Of a stretch of DNA of 10,455 nucleotides, positions 1 to 7,120 are shown piece by piece. This DNA comes from Rhodoluna sp. (GTDB lineage Bacteria > Actinomycetota > Actinomycetes > Actinomycetales > Microbacteriaceae), in assembly GCA_017984715.1 (NCBI GenBank), contig JAGNYY010000020.1, forward strand, positions 1 to 10,455. The letters run 5' to 3'. Position 1 is the first letter of the stretch. Every line of letters starts with the position of its first letter. Position numbers and translations under genes: made by a program. The notes below the pieces were generated by a model. The model ran no database searches and was not told the DNA's origin. It saw nothing but the letters and a program-made list of their open reading frames with translations.

Positions 1-4
1 TCGA

Positions 5-982
5 TTACTTTCTCCATGGCTGAGCCTTTGCAACGATGTAAGAGGCGAGTGAGTTGATGATCAGGGTGAAGACGAATAGAACCAGACCAGCTGCCATAAG
101 GGCGCTGATTTCATCAGGGTTGGCCTCGCCGAATTTCGAGATGATCATCGAGGCCACTGAGCCACCCTTTGCCTGTAGGACATTGCCCCAGTTGATGTCG
201 AAGGTGAGGTTCAAGACATAGAGCACGGCCACGGTCTCACCGAGGGCACGTCCTAGACCAAGAAGGACACCACCGATCACACCACCAGCGGCAGTTGGCA
301 AAATCACCTTGCGAAAGGTTGACTCGCGGTTTCCGCCTAGAGCAAGCGAGGCATTGATGATGTCTCTATCCATCTGGCTGAAGATTTCTCGGGTGATCGA
401 GGCAATAATCGGAACGATCATTACGGCAACCACGATTCCGGCGATGAATGGGCTGCGCAAGAAGTTCTGCTCTGGGTTGTCGAAGATTGGAATCCAACCC
501 ATTGACTGGTTGAGCATTTTCGCCCATCCGGCGGCGATCGGCGAGAACACGAACGCACCCCAGAGACCAAGCACGATTGATGGAATCGCAGCTAGAAGGT
601 CAACCACGGTGGTCACGATCTTGGCAAGTGTTTTGTGAGCCATAAATTCGATGAAATAAGCAATCGAGATGGCCAGCGGCACGGCAATAACCACACCGAT
701 GAGCGAGATGAGGATTGAACCCCACAGCATTGGCCCAAGCTGGAAAGTTGGCGGCGTAGCCGCTGAATCCCAGGTCGAACCGAACGCGAAGTCGATAATG
801 CCCTGGGTCTGGAAAGCTGGAATGGCTCGACCAATAAGGAAGATCAGAATCAGAGCGATGATGACAAACGAAGAATAGGCGGCAGCTGTCGAAACGGCGA
901 AGAAAATGCGGTCGGCACGGGCAAATGGCTTAGTGGCCAGTTTGCGTCTTTCGATCTTCTCCGAAGGGGCATTCACACTCAT
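5..982 (-). CDS. pstC: Phosphate ABC transporter permease subunit PstC
   Basis: This is an integral-membrane subunit of the PstSCAB high-affinity phosphate importer; with PstA it would form the channel energised by the ATPase PstB. The 325-residue length is normal. A basic cytoplasmic N-terminus (to about residue 26) is followed by about six hydrophobic spans (around 27-50, 86-110, 122-145, 178-196, 232-258 and 296-318). The ABC-permease coupling loop is clear at about 209-229 (NASLALGGNRESTFRKVILP). The ATG at 982 was chosen because it gives the usual charged N-terminus; no strong Shine-Dalgarno lies before it. The gene reads out of the window to the left, where pstA and pstB would be expected. 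Unusually, pstS does not precede it: the upstream gene is a FUSC protein and a PHO box fills the gap, so transcription probably starts at pstC. Family identity is very secure. Confidence 0.96.
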   Translation of the reverse strand: MSVNAPSEKIERRKLATKPFARADRIFFAVSTAAAYSSFVIIALILIFLIGRAIPAFQTQGIIDFAFGSTWDSAATPPTFQLGPMLWGSILISLIGVVIAVPLAISIAYFIEFMAHKTLAKIVTTVVDLLAAIPSIVLGLWGAFVFSPIAAGWAKMLNQSMGWIPIFDNPEQNFLRSPFIAGIVVAVMIVPIIASITREIFSQMDRDIINASLALGGNRESTFRKVILPTAAGGVIGGVLLGLGRALGETVAVLYVLNLTFDINWGNVLQAKGGSVASMIISKFGEANPDEISALMAAGLVLFVFTLIINSLASYIVAKAQPWRK

Positions 983-1026
983 GGACTCAATACTCGAAGC
1001 CCGATGTGTCTAGAACCTTTTTGACA

Positions 1027-1044
1027 GGTGAACAGAAGGTGAAT
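1027..1044 (-). promoter_or_regulatory. PHO box (two 11-nt direct repeat units) upstream of pstC
   Basis: Read on the minus strand, the sequence is ATTCACC-TTCT-GTTCACC. These are two heptamers exactly 11 nt apart, one perfect and one with a single mismatch to the GTTCACC core known for PhoP binding sites in Streptomyces. The site ends 44 nt before the pstC start, where an activator would overlap the -35 region. No convincing -10 hexamer is visible; TAGACA on the minus strand at 1012-1007 is the nearest candidate. The inference is that phosphate starvation induces pstC through a PhoP-type response regulator. Confidence 0.75.
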
Positions 1045-1074
1045 TGCGAGCCGAGATCGAGGATCCTGGTAAGG

Positions 1075-2136
1075 CTAAATTGCCGGCAGCTCGGCTCTCG
1101 CGTCATCCTCGCTCATGCCACTGGCGCACAGGAGGTCGACCAATAGCGGGCGCAGCAAGAGAAGCACGCTAGCTTCGCGAATTTGATCGGCGATTCCGAA
1201 CTTTTTAGGGTCGAGTTGGTGAATGATCACAACAAATTGCTCTTGAGCTTCGTGCAAGTGTTCCGGGCTCTCCAACCCCAATGCAAGCTGCTGAGTCGCG
1301 GTTGAAATCTGCTCGAATAGGTCGGCCAAGTATGGTCTCGAGACGCCATCTCGAACTAAGAAGTCAACCCTGCGCACAACCACGCGAAGGTTTCGCGTGG
1401 CAAGGTCCATGCCGCGCATCAGACGCACCTGCCCCGAAAGTTCATCCTGGTATTTGCGGAGGAAAGGAGAGATGCGCGAGATGGCAATCGCGCTGTCAAG
1501 CGACAAACGCCAGTTGTCAACGAGTGGCTGCGACCGTCGAACTCGGGTCAACGCCTCGTCAACAATCGCGACGTCGACATTTCTGACGGCCAGCTTCAGT
1601 GCATCAAGTGAATCCAAGAAGATGTTGAACAGTTTGTTGGCGTCTTTATTCGCCAAACCTCGAGGATCGCGCGGGATTATTGCCGTAAAAATCAGGGCGG
1701 TGAGACCGCCGATCAAGCCGTCTAGGCTGCGAATAAAAGCACCGCCCTCTGGCGCCGGCATGATGTAAACCAGCATCGCCTGGATGCCTACGGTAAGCGC
1801 GAAGGCCGCCGAGCCGGTGATGAACCGCGCCGAAGTCAGCGCAATCAGCAGAACGATCGACATTTGCCAGAGACCTTGACCGATGAGAAGAAGCAAAAGC
1901 TCGCTCAGAACGATACCGGTGACCATTCCAATGGCAGTCGAGAGAATTCGGCGAGGTCTTGCGTCACGCGTGAAACCGAGAGCCGTTATGGCTACGGTCA
2001 CCGAGAAGATTGGGTTCGCGTGCCCTAAAACTAAAACCGTAAAGGCATAACTCGCAGTGGCAGCGAGGACAATCTGCAGGATAGCCGGAGCAGATTCAAT
2101 CACACGGCGAGTTGATTCGTTGAGGCTCCAACGCAT
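1075..2136 (-). CDS. FUSC family integral membrane protein (putative aromatic acid exporter type)
   Basis: This 353-residue protein has a membrane N-terminal half with about six hydrophobic segments (roughly 16-38, 42-55, 64-86, 88-104, 108-127 and 136-154). A soluble, helix-rich, charged C-terminal half (about 160-353) follows. This layout fits the short FUSC/aromatic-acid-exporter-like family seen in actinobacteria and Gram-positives, in which one set of six spans is followed by a cytoplasmic helical domain. The substrate cannot be told from sequence. Its ATG shares one base with the TGA of the upstream ygfZ-like gene (TGATG), so translation is probably coupled. It is the last gene of the five-gene minus-strand run. 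The 92-nt gap to pstC shows no obvious hairpin terminator. Family assignment is fairly sure and function is not. Confidence 0.8.
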   Translation of the reverse strand: MRWSLNESTRRVIESAPAILQIVLAATASYAFTVLVLGHANPIFSVTVAITALGFTRDARPRRILSTAIGMVTGIVLSELLLLLIGQGLWQMSIVLLIALTSARFITGSAAFALTVGIQAMLVYIMPAPEGGAFIRSLDGLIGGLTALIFTAIIPRDPRGLANKDANKLFNIFLDSLDALKLAVRNVDVAIVDEALTRVRRSQPLVDNWRLSLDSAIAISRISPFLRKYQDELSGQVRLMRGMDLATRNLRVVVRRVDFLVRDGVSRPYLADLFEQISTATQQLALGLESPEHLHEAQEQFVVIIHQLDPKKFGIADQIREASVLLLLRPLLVDLLCASGMSEDDARAELPAI

Positions 2137-3197
2137 CAGTGCTTGCCGCCCATCAACAACTTCGGAATCTTCGGAATGTCATTTGCCTTGCCGGCGCTCT
2201 GAGGAACGATTACTTCTTGGCTGGCAGCGAGGTCGCCTAGCCCGGTTCGAATAGTCAGTGGCGCATCTTCTGGAACAGCTCGGAACAAGAGTGCAAGGGC
2301 GATCGGCCCCATCTCGTGGTGCTGCCCCACCGAAGTGATTCTTCCTCTGGCGCTTAGATTGCCTTCGATGAAAATCTCATCGCCAACCTCGGGCAACGCG
2401 TGACCCGAACCATCGAGATGCAAGAAGGTCAGGCGGCGCGGAGGGTGCCCTAGGTTATGAACCTTGGCAACGGTCTCTTGCCCGCGATAGCAGCCCTTGC
2501 TCATGTGAACCGCGGTTGAAAGCCAGTCAAACTCGTGCGGTAGAGCCTTGTCGTCAACCTCACCAAGCTGTCGAGGGCGGTGAGCAGCAATTCGAAGCGC
2601 GTCGTATGCCATGGTTCCGGCAGGAGCAAACTCAGCGAATACTGCGGCAACATCCTGGTTGGAGACCAGGGTCTCAGTCCACGGCCACTTTGCCGGCCAA
2701 GCACGCGAATAGCGCACTCCCCCGGTCACCACTCCAGGCCAAGGGTCAACCCAGGTCAGGCTAACTTCGTTCGAAACCGCAGCTTGATCCAGTTCGGGCT
2801 TAGCATTTTCGCCACGGATTAGGCGTCCAATCACGGTGAAATCATCCGAACGATCGGCCAGCTCAACCTTCATTCGGAAGACCATCTTGGTCAAGAACTT
2901 CAGCAACGCCTCGCGGCCTTCGGCTTCGACAATGAGCCAGGATGTCTGGCCGTCATCCAAGAAGTGAATGACCTGTTCGATATGCCCATTTGGGTCTAGG
3001 AGCAGTGCCTCTGCGCTCTGGCCCGGCTTCAGATTTTTTAGGTTCTGGCTGAGCAGCGAGTGCAGCCAGTCGAGGCGGTCGGGGCCAGAAACCGTGATGA
3101 TGCCGCGCGGCCCAAGGTTGACCGCAGCCGACCCTTCGGCCAGCTGGCGTTGTTCGATTAGTGGGTTAGCGAAACTGCCCTTAACCTCACCGGCCAT
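2136..3197 (-). CDS. ygfZ: YgfZ/GcvT-like folate-binding protein
   Basis: This 353-residue protein belongs to the COG0354 branch related to the T-protein of glycine cleavage. E. coli YgfZ uses tetrahydrofolate to support assembly or repair of some Fe-S enzymes. The diagnostic motif KGCYRGQE is intact at 234-241. The N-terminal half carries the aminomethyltransferase-like fold (for example GPDRLDWLHSLLSQN at 38-52, and LLLDPNGHIEQVIHF at 65-79). The C-terminal part (about 250-335) is the small barrel domain, including ARGRITSV at 283-290. The ATG at 3197 lies 2 nt after the stop of the nitrobindin gene, and the gene's own stop overlaps the FUSC start, so it is an internal operon gene. The symbol is used by family, not by proven orthology. 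A true GcvT is less likely because no gcvH or gcvP is present and the KGCYxGQ motif is the YgfZ signature. Confidence 0.9.
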   Translation of the reverse strand: MAGEVKGSFANPLIEQRQLAEGSAAVNLGPRGIITVSGPDRLDWLHSLLSQNLKNLKPGQSAEALLLDPNGHIEQVIHFLDDGQTSWLIVEAEGREALLKFLTKMVFRMKVELADRSDDFTVIGRLIRGENAKPELDQAAVSNEVSLTWVDPWPGVVTGGVRYSRAWPAKWPWTETLVSNQDVAAVFAEFAPAGTMAYDALRIAAHRPRQLGEVDDKALPHEFDWLSTAVHMSKGCYRGQETVAKVHNLGHPPRRLTFLHLDGSGHALPEVGDEIFIEGNLSARGRITSVGQHHEMGPIALALLFRAVPEDAPLTIRTGLGDLAASQEVIVPQSAGKANDIPKIPKLLMGGKH

Positions 3198-3199
3198 GA

Positions 3200-3805
3200 T
3201 TATTCGACTCGTTCAAGTCGCGCTGAAGCGTGCGGCTTCAAGTCGCTGCCAGGAAGAGCGATCTCCCAAACCCAAAGCAGAGCGTTCTCAACCAGACCGT
3301 ATAGGCGAGTTGAGTGACGATATGTCTTGGCGGTGTCAAAAGCGGCACCCGAGGCCGAGGCAAGGTCGATTCGAGCACCCTTGATTTTGCCGTTGTAAAG
3401 TTCGGCTACGCCGCCTGGGTGAAGCATCGAAACTTGAATGTCGAAACCGCCCTCTTTGTTGCGCAGGGCCTCTAGGTCTTCATGGCTCTTCAGGCTCGGT
3501 TCACCGACTCCTGGAAGCAAGCCAGGGCCATGGTCGGCAGGTTCGGCCTTGCGAGCGATGCGCCAGTAACCGATTTCGCTTGGCAATGCTGTGCCGGGTT
3601 CGCCGATAAGTTCGGCTGAAGAGATGTAGGTGATCGCGTTGCTGCCATCATGTGCAAATTCGACGCGCTGTTTGAACTCGTGGTCGGTCGGGGCTTCATC
3701 AGAGTCATTGTCTTTGAAACTGATTACTCCAGTGCCCTCCCACTTTCCGATAACGAAAGCGAACGGAGTTAGCTCAAGCGGCAAACCCTCGGGGAAAACG
3801 AACAA
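3200..3805 (-). CDS. Nitrobindin-like heme-binding beta-barrel protein (FABP family; putative peroxynitrite isomerase)
   Basis: This 201-residue cytosolic protein belongs to the nitrobindin/THAP4-C-terminal family, related to M. tuberculosis Rv0813c. Characterised members bind ferric heme through a C-terminal histidine and convert peroxynitrite to nitrate. The GxWxGxG signature is present at 20-26 (GKWEGTG). Family blocks follow: SEIGYWR (76-82), HPGGVAELYNGKIKGARIDL (129-148) and TRLYGLVE (166-173). The C-terminal PHASARLERV (191-200) supplies the probable heme ligand His192. There is no signal peptide. The start is a TTG at 3805 that directly abuts the TAG stop of the 36-residue gene; it is preferred because MFVFPEGLPLELTPFAFVIGKWEG fits the family N-terminus, and no ATG or GTG lies nearby. 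An AAGGG about 10 nt upstream is a weak ribosome site. Family is sure; enzymatic activity is inferred. Confidence 0.9.
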   Translation of the reverse strand: MFVFPEGLPLELTPFAFVIGKWEGTGVISFKDNDSDEAPTDHEFKQRVEFAHDGSNAITYISSAELIGEPGTALPSEIGYWRIARKAEPADHGPGLLPGVGEPSLKSHEDLEALRNKEGGFDIQVSMLHPGGVAELYNGKIKGARIDLASASGAAFDTAKTYRHSTRLYGLVENALLWVWEIALPGSDLKPHASARLERVE

Positions 3806-3916
3806 CTATTTCTGACCCTTGAAAAGCTTGTAAAGGACTAGTGCTGAGACGCCTGCAATTGCAAGGCCAGCCAAGACCAATAGGCCGGTAAAAAAGATTT
3901 CCAGTGCTAGCAACAT
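3806..3916 (-). CDS. 36-residue single-span membrane protein, unknown function
   Basis: This short reading frame begins at ATG 3916 and ends at TAG 3806-3808. It has a leucine-rich N-terminus with one acidic residue (MLLALEIFF), one hydrophobic span (about 7-28) and a basic tail (YKLFKGQK), which predicts a single transmembrane helix with the C-terminus in the cytoplasm. It fills exactly the space between two clear genes: 9 nt after the stop of the 85-residue membrane protein and zero nt before the TTG start of the nitrobindin gene. Such tight packing favours a real gene over a spacer, and its translation probably feeds ribosomes to the nitrobindin start. I do not recognise a family. It could instead be just a leader that couples translation of the next gene. 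Confidence 0.6.
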   Translation of the reverse strand: MLLALEIFFTGLLVLAGLAIAGVSALVLYKLFKGQK

Positions 3917-3925
3917 GGTTTAAGT

Positions 3926-4183
3926 TTAGCCCTTCAAGAAAACGAAAAGACTTGCCAAGGCAAGAATCAAATAACTTCCGCCACCAGCATAAATAAGCTC
4001 GCGAACGAAACCAGCCGGAGCGGCTTTGACGAGGTGTGCGATCGAGACAGAAGCAATCGAGCCGGCGAGAATTGCGCCGAACCAAACGAACGCCTCTTCG
4101 TATTCAAGGTTTTGAATTGCGGCGAGCGCCAACAACGCCACGACAACCCAAATCGCGATTACTCTGACCCAACTCTTGCTCAC
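3926..4183 (-). CDS. Small membrane protein (85 residues, three predicted spans), unknown function
   Basis: The protein has three hydrophobic segments (about 7-23, 29-50 and 62-83) separated by short loops; the second loop carries [10 protein letters not shown]. The pattern resembles many small actinobacterial membrane proteins, but I cannot name a family. The preferred start is GTG at 4183 ([12 protein letters not shown]), which gives a basic N-terminus directly before the first span; a GAGG lies 12 nt upstream, rather far. An in-frame TTG at 4201 would add six residues (MRHDYW) and has no ribosome site. It is first in the minus-strand run and divergent from glnR, with 66 nt between the two starts, so the two promoters must share the same short region. 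Function is unknown; the neighbours suggest co-expression with the 36-residue protein and nitrobindin. Confidence 0.75.
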   Translation of the reverse strand: MSKSWVRVIAIWVVVALLALAAIQNLEYEEAFVWFGAILAGSIASVSIAHLVKAAPAGFVRELIYAGGGSYLILALASLFVFLKG

Positions 4184-4220
4184 CCAATAATCATGCCTCA
4201 AGTTGCCAATGATGAGCGGT

Positions 4221-4246
4221 TAGACTTAGTTAAGCGATTTGGAGAG
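4221..4246 (+). promoter_or_regulatory. Putative glnR -10 element and ribosome binding site
   Basis: TAGACT at 4221-4226 fits the actinobacterial TAnnnT -10 pattern. No matching -35 is seen at 16-18 nt. GGAGAG at 4241-4246 ends 3 nt before the ATG at 4250 and is the clearest Shine-Dalgarno in the window. It fixes the glnR start and argues against the long in-frame upstream extension. The region also has to serve the divergent membrane-protein gene. Confidence 0.45.
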
Positions 4247-4249
4247 AAA

Positions 4250-4933
4250 ATGGCGCAACTTCTTGTTCTAGCTGCATCTGCAGAACAACAAGTCATGCCT
4301 GCGCTTGGCCTCTTGAGCCACCGAGTTCGCCAGATTCCGGCGGAGCCCGCATCCCTGGTTAATGCACCCGCCGCAGACCTTATTTTCTTGGATGCCCGAC
4401 GCGATCTTGCCGGCGCGAAATCACTAGCAAAAATCTTGCACACCACCGGCCTTTCGACTCCTCTAATCATCATCGTCACTGAAGGTGGGCTCGCAGCAAT
4501 CAATAGCGAGTGGAAAGCCACCGACATCATCCTGGAGAACGCTGGGCCCGCTGAGATTGACGCCCGCATTCGCTTAGCTTTGTCTCGCAAAGAAGAGAGT
4601 TCGAAGTCAGAGCAGATTCATGCCTCCGGAGTGGTAATCGACGAGGCTAGCTATTCGGCCAAGGTTAGTGGCCGAACCCTAGACCTCACATACAAAGAGT
4701 TCGAGCTACTGCGCTTCTTGGCTCAGCACCCAGGCCGCGTTTTCACTCGTGAGCAGTTGCTCAGCGAGGTTTGGGGCTACGACTACTTCGGCGGCACTAG
4801 AACCGTTGACGTTCACATCCGTCGCCTTCGCGCAAAACTCGAAGAACTTGACTCACTAATCGGAACCGTTCGAAACGTTGGCTATCGCTTCAACACCGAG
4901 CCAGACCACGAATACAGCGAGTCGGCCTACTAG
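4250..4933 (+). CDS. glnR: GlnR-type OmpR-family orphan response regulator, nitrogen metabolism
   Basis: This 227-residue DNA-binding regulator has an atypical receiver domain (about 1-112) and an OmpR-type winged helix (about 127-215; recognition-helix region [15 protein letters not shown] at 183-197). GlnR controls ammonium assimilation and nitrogen-source genes in actinobacteria. The receiver lacks the usual acidic pair after strand 1 (LLVLAAS) and the usual lysine near its end, but keeps D48 and R50 in LDAR, as GlnR proteins do. Work on GlnR shows that this aspartate supports a phosphorylation-independent dimer. Hallmarks shared with mycobacterial GlnR as I recall it are [46 protein letters not shown] and GTVRNVGY. 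The ATG at 4250 is chosen because GGAGAG precedes it; the open frame continues upstream to 4034 but would overlap the divergent gene. A 54-nt gap without an evident terminator separates it from ppk. No sensor kinase is nearby. Confidence 0.9.
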   Translation: MAQLLVLAASAEQQVMPALGLLSHRVRQIPAEPASLVNAPAADLIFLDARRDLAGAKSLAKILHTTGLSTPLIIIVTEGGLAAINSEWKATDIILENAGPAEIDARIRLALSRKEESSKSEQIHASGVVIDEASYSAKVSGRTLDLTYKEFELLRFLAQHPGRVFTREQLLSEVWGYDYFGGTRTVDVHIRRLRAKLEELDSLIGTVRNVGYRFNTEPDHEYSESAY

Positions 4934-4936
4934 GCA

Positions 4937-4965
4937 CTTCGCCAAAGATTTACCTCTCGGCAACC
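4937..4965 (+). promoter_or_regulatory. Degenerate PHO-box-like triple repeat upstream of ppk
   Basis: Three heptamers occur at an exact 11-nt period in the glnR-ppk gap: CTTCGCC (4937-4943), ATTTACC (4948-4954) and GGCAACC (4959-4965). They match GTTCACC at 5, 5 and 4 of 7 positions. The last ends 22 nt before the ppk start. Phasing and position fit a PhoP site and ppk is a known Pho target in Streptomyces, but no unit is perfect and chance cannot be excluded. An AAGATT at 4977-4982, six nt before the ATG, could be a -10 for a leaderless ppk transcript. Confidence 0.3.
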
Positions 4966-4987
4966 TAGCCGTGCCAAGATTGCTCTT

Positions 4988-7120
4988 ATGTCTTCAGAAG
5001 AAACCATGGCCATCAACCTACCCGCGTCGGTGGACAACTTTGCTGCCGACCGATTCTTAGATCGCGAACTAAGCTGGCTAGCTTTCAACCAGCGCGTTCT
5101 CGAAATGGCCGAAGACCCAAACCTCTACTTACTCGAACGAGTCAACTTCCTCGCTATTTTCGCCTCGAACCTGGATGAGTTTTTCATGGTTCGCGTTGCC
5201 GGCCTCAAGCGCCGCATCGCTACTGGTCTAGCCGTCACCTCGGCATCGGGGCTATCGCCTCAGGACGTGCTGACTCAGATCAGCCAAGAAGCTCACCGAC
5301 TTCAGGAGCGTCACGCCAAAGCCTTCATTGGCGACATCAAACCCCAGCTGAAAGAAAAGGGCATCAAGCTAGTTCGCTGGGCTGCTCTGGAAGACTCAGA
5401 AAAGTCATCGCTCGGCGAATACTTCCAGAACCAAATCTTCCCGGTCCTAACCCCACTTGCGGTTGACCCGGCGCACCCGTTCCCATACATTTCAGGTCTG
5501 TCACTGAACCTCGCAGTCGTCATCCGAAACAAGGCGACCGGCAAAGAGCACTTTGCTCGCGTGAAGGTTCCACCGCTACTGCCTCGCTTCGTTCGCATTC
5601 CTGGCAACACAGGGGTTCAGGACGTTCGTTACGTTCCTCTTGAAGACATCATTGGCGAGTTCCTCGGGCAGCTATTCCCCGGCATGGAAGTGCTTCAGCA
5701 GCACACCTTCCGCGTCACCCGCAACGAAGATCTGGAAGTTGACGAGGATGAGGGCGAGAACCTACTGGTCGCTCTCGAGAAAGAGCTGCTTCGCCGCCGA
5801 TTTGGCCCACCGGTTCGCCTCGAGGTTGCCAACGACATAAATCCTCAGGTTCTCGAGCTGCTCATCCGTGAGCTAGACATCAGCGATGAAGACGTATATC
5901 ACCTACCTTCACCGCTTGACCTAACTGGCCTTTTTGAGATCAGTGGCATCAAGCGACCTGAGCTGCACTTTCCATCGCACCAGGTGATCACCAACCGGTT
6001 CTTGAAGCCGGTTGAAGACGACACAATCAGCATCTTCAACGCGATGCGTCAGCGCGACATTCTGCTGCACCACCCATACGAGTCATTTGCTACCAGCGTG
6101 CAGGCGTTCGTTGAAGAGGCCGCGGCCGACCCGAAGGTTCTTGCCATTAAGCAGACCCTTTATCGCACCTCGGGTGACTCACCGATCGTGGATGCGCTGA
6201 TCGCTGCCGCAGAGGCCGGCAAGCAGGTTCTCGCGCTGGTTGAAATCAAAGCGCGCTTTGATGAGCAAAACAACATCGCCTGGGCTCGCAAGCTCGAACA
6301 AGCCGGTGTGCACGTGGTTTATGGAATCGTCGGTTTGAAGACTCACTGCAAGCTGGCACTGGTAATTCGCCAAGAAGGCAACCAACTTCGCCGCTATTGC
6401 CACATCGGCACCGGAAACTACAACCCAAAGACCGCTCGTTTCTACGAAGACTATGGAATTCTTACCTCCAGAGAGTCGGTCGGCGAGGACCTCACCAAGC
6501 TGTTCAACCAACTCTCTGGCTATGCCCCGGAGGCCACCTTCAAGACTCTATTGGTATCGCCAAACGGTGTGCGAGAGGGTCTAACCGAGCGCATTGAGCG
6601 AGAAATTGAATTCAAGAAGGCCGGCAAGGACGCGCACATCAGCTTGAAGATGAACTCTCTGGTTGATGAGGAAATCATTGACTCGCTTTACCGAGCATCT
6701 AACGCAGGCGTGACCGTCGATGTTTTGGTTCGCGGCATGTGTTCGCTTCGCCCTGGCGTTGCTGGGCTCAGCGAGAACATCCGGGTTCGCTCGGTGCTTG
6801 GTCGCTATCTTGAACACTCTCGAATCTTCTCGTTCGCCGGCGGCGGCGACCCTGCCGTGTTCATCGGCTCGGCAGACATGATGCACAGAAACCTCGACCG
6901 TCGAGTTGAGGCTTTGGTTCGACTTTCGCAGCCTGACCACATCCGTGAAATGAAGGCGCTCTTTGAATTGGCGATGTCTGACGAGGCCGCCACCTGGCAC
7001 CTTGGCTCGGATGGCGCCTGGACTCGACACCAGTATGCAGCCGATGGCAAGCCGCTGATTGATGTGCAAGACAAGACCATGGCCGATGTTTATGCAAAGC
7101 GAAACTCTCGCCAAGCATGA
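4988..7120 (+). CDS. ppk: Polyphosphate kinase 1
   Basis: Ppk1 reversibly transfers the terminal phosphate of ATP to polyphosphate, storing phosphate and energy. The 710-residue protein shows the four expected parts: an N-terminal helical domain (about 20-125, [17 protein letters not shown] at 25-41 and [10 protein letters not shown] at 61-70), a head domain (about 130-330) and two catalytic phospholipase-D-like domains (about 335-510 and 515-700). The autophosphorylated histidine is H453 in [11 protein letters not shown], and the second catalytic histidine is H610 in [10 protein letters not shown]. Other landmarks are [14 protein letters not shown] (387-400) and [22 protein letters not shown] (469-490). 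The ATG at 4988 is used; an in-frame ATG at 5006 (MAINLP) is also possible and neither has a good ribosome site. The stop overlaps mutT1 by 4 nt. The protein is intact and of normal length. Confidence 0.97.
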   Translation: MSSEETMAINLPASVDNFAADRFLDRELSWLAFNQRVLEMAEDPNLYLLERVNFLAIFASNLDEFFMVRVAGLKRRIATGLAVTSASGLSPQDVLTQISQEAHRLQERHAKAFIGDIKPQLKEKGIKLVRWAALEDSEKSSLGEYFQNQIFPVLTPLAVDPAHPFPYISGLSLNLAVVIRNKATGKEHFARVKVPPLLPRFVRIPGNTGVQDVRYVPLEDIIGEFLGQLFPGMEVLQQHTFRVTRNEDLEVDEDEGENLLVALEKELLRRRFGPPVRLEVANDINPQVLELLIRELDISDEDVYHLPSPLDLTGLFEISGIKRPELHFPSHQVITNRFLKPVEDDTISIFNAMRQRDILLHHPYESFATSVQAFVEEAAADPKVLAIKQTLYRTSGDSPIVDALIAAAEAGKQVLALVEIKARFDEQNNIAWARKLEQAGVHVVYGIVGLKTHCKLALVIRQEGNQLRRYCHIGTGNYNPKTARFYEDYGILTSRESVGEDLTKLFNQLSGYAPEATFKTLLVSPNGVREGLTERIEREIEFKKAGKDAHISLKMNSLVDEEIIDSLYRASNAGVTVDVLVRGMCSLRPGVAGLSENIRVRSVLGRYLEHSRIFSFAGGGDPAVFIGSADMMHRNLDRRVEALVRLSQPDHIREMKALFELAMSDEAATWHLGSDGAWTRHQYAADGKPLIDVQDKTMADVYAKRNSRQA

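Noticed and set aside
2968..3384. 138-residue plus-strand frame over ygfZ and the nitrobindin gene
   Set aside because: It is antisense to two well-recognised genes, is rich in Ser/Arg/Pro, and shows no family likeness.
4180..4194. Four-codon minus-strand mini-ORF (ATG to TGA) overlapping the GTG start of the 85-residue gene
   Set aside because: A coupling leader is conceivable, but the only GAGG is one nt from its ATG, too close to act as a ribosome site, so it is probably chance.
4034..4249. In-frame open extension upstream of glnR giving a 299-residue protein
   Set aside because: It overlaps the divergent membrane-protein gene, the added residues do not resemble a receiver domain, and GGAGAG stands right before ATG 4250.
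4933..4975. GGCAC/GTGCC inverted repeat between glnR and ppk as a terminator
   Set aside because: A five-pair stem around a loop of more than 30 nt, without a T tract, is not a credible terminator.
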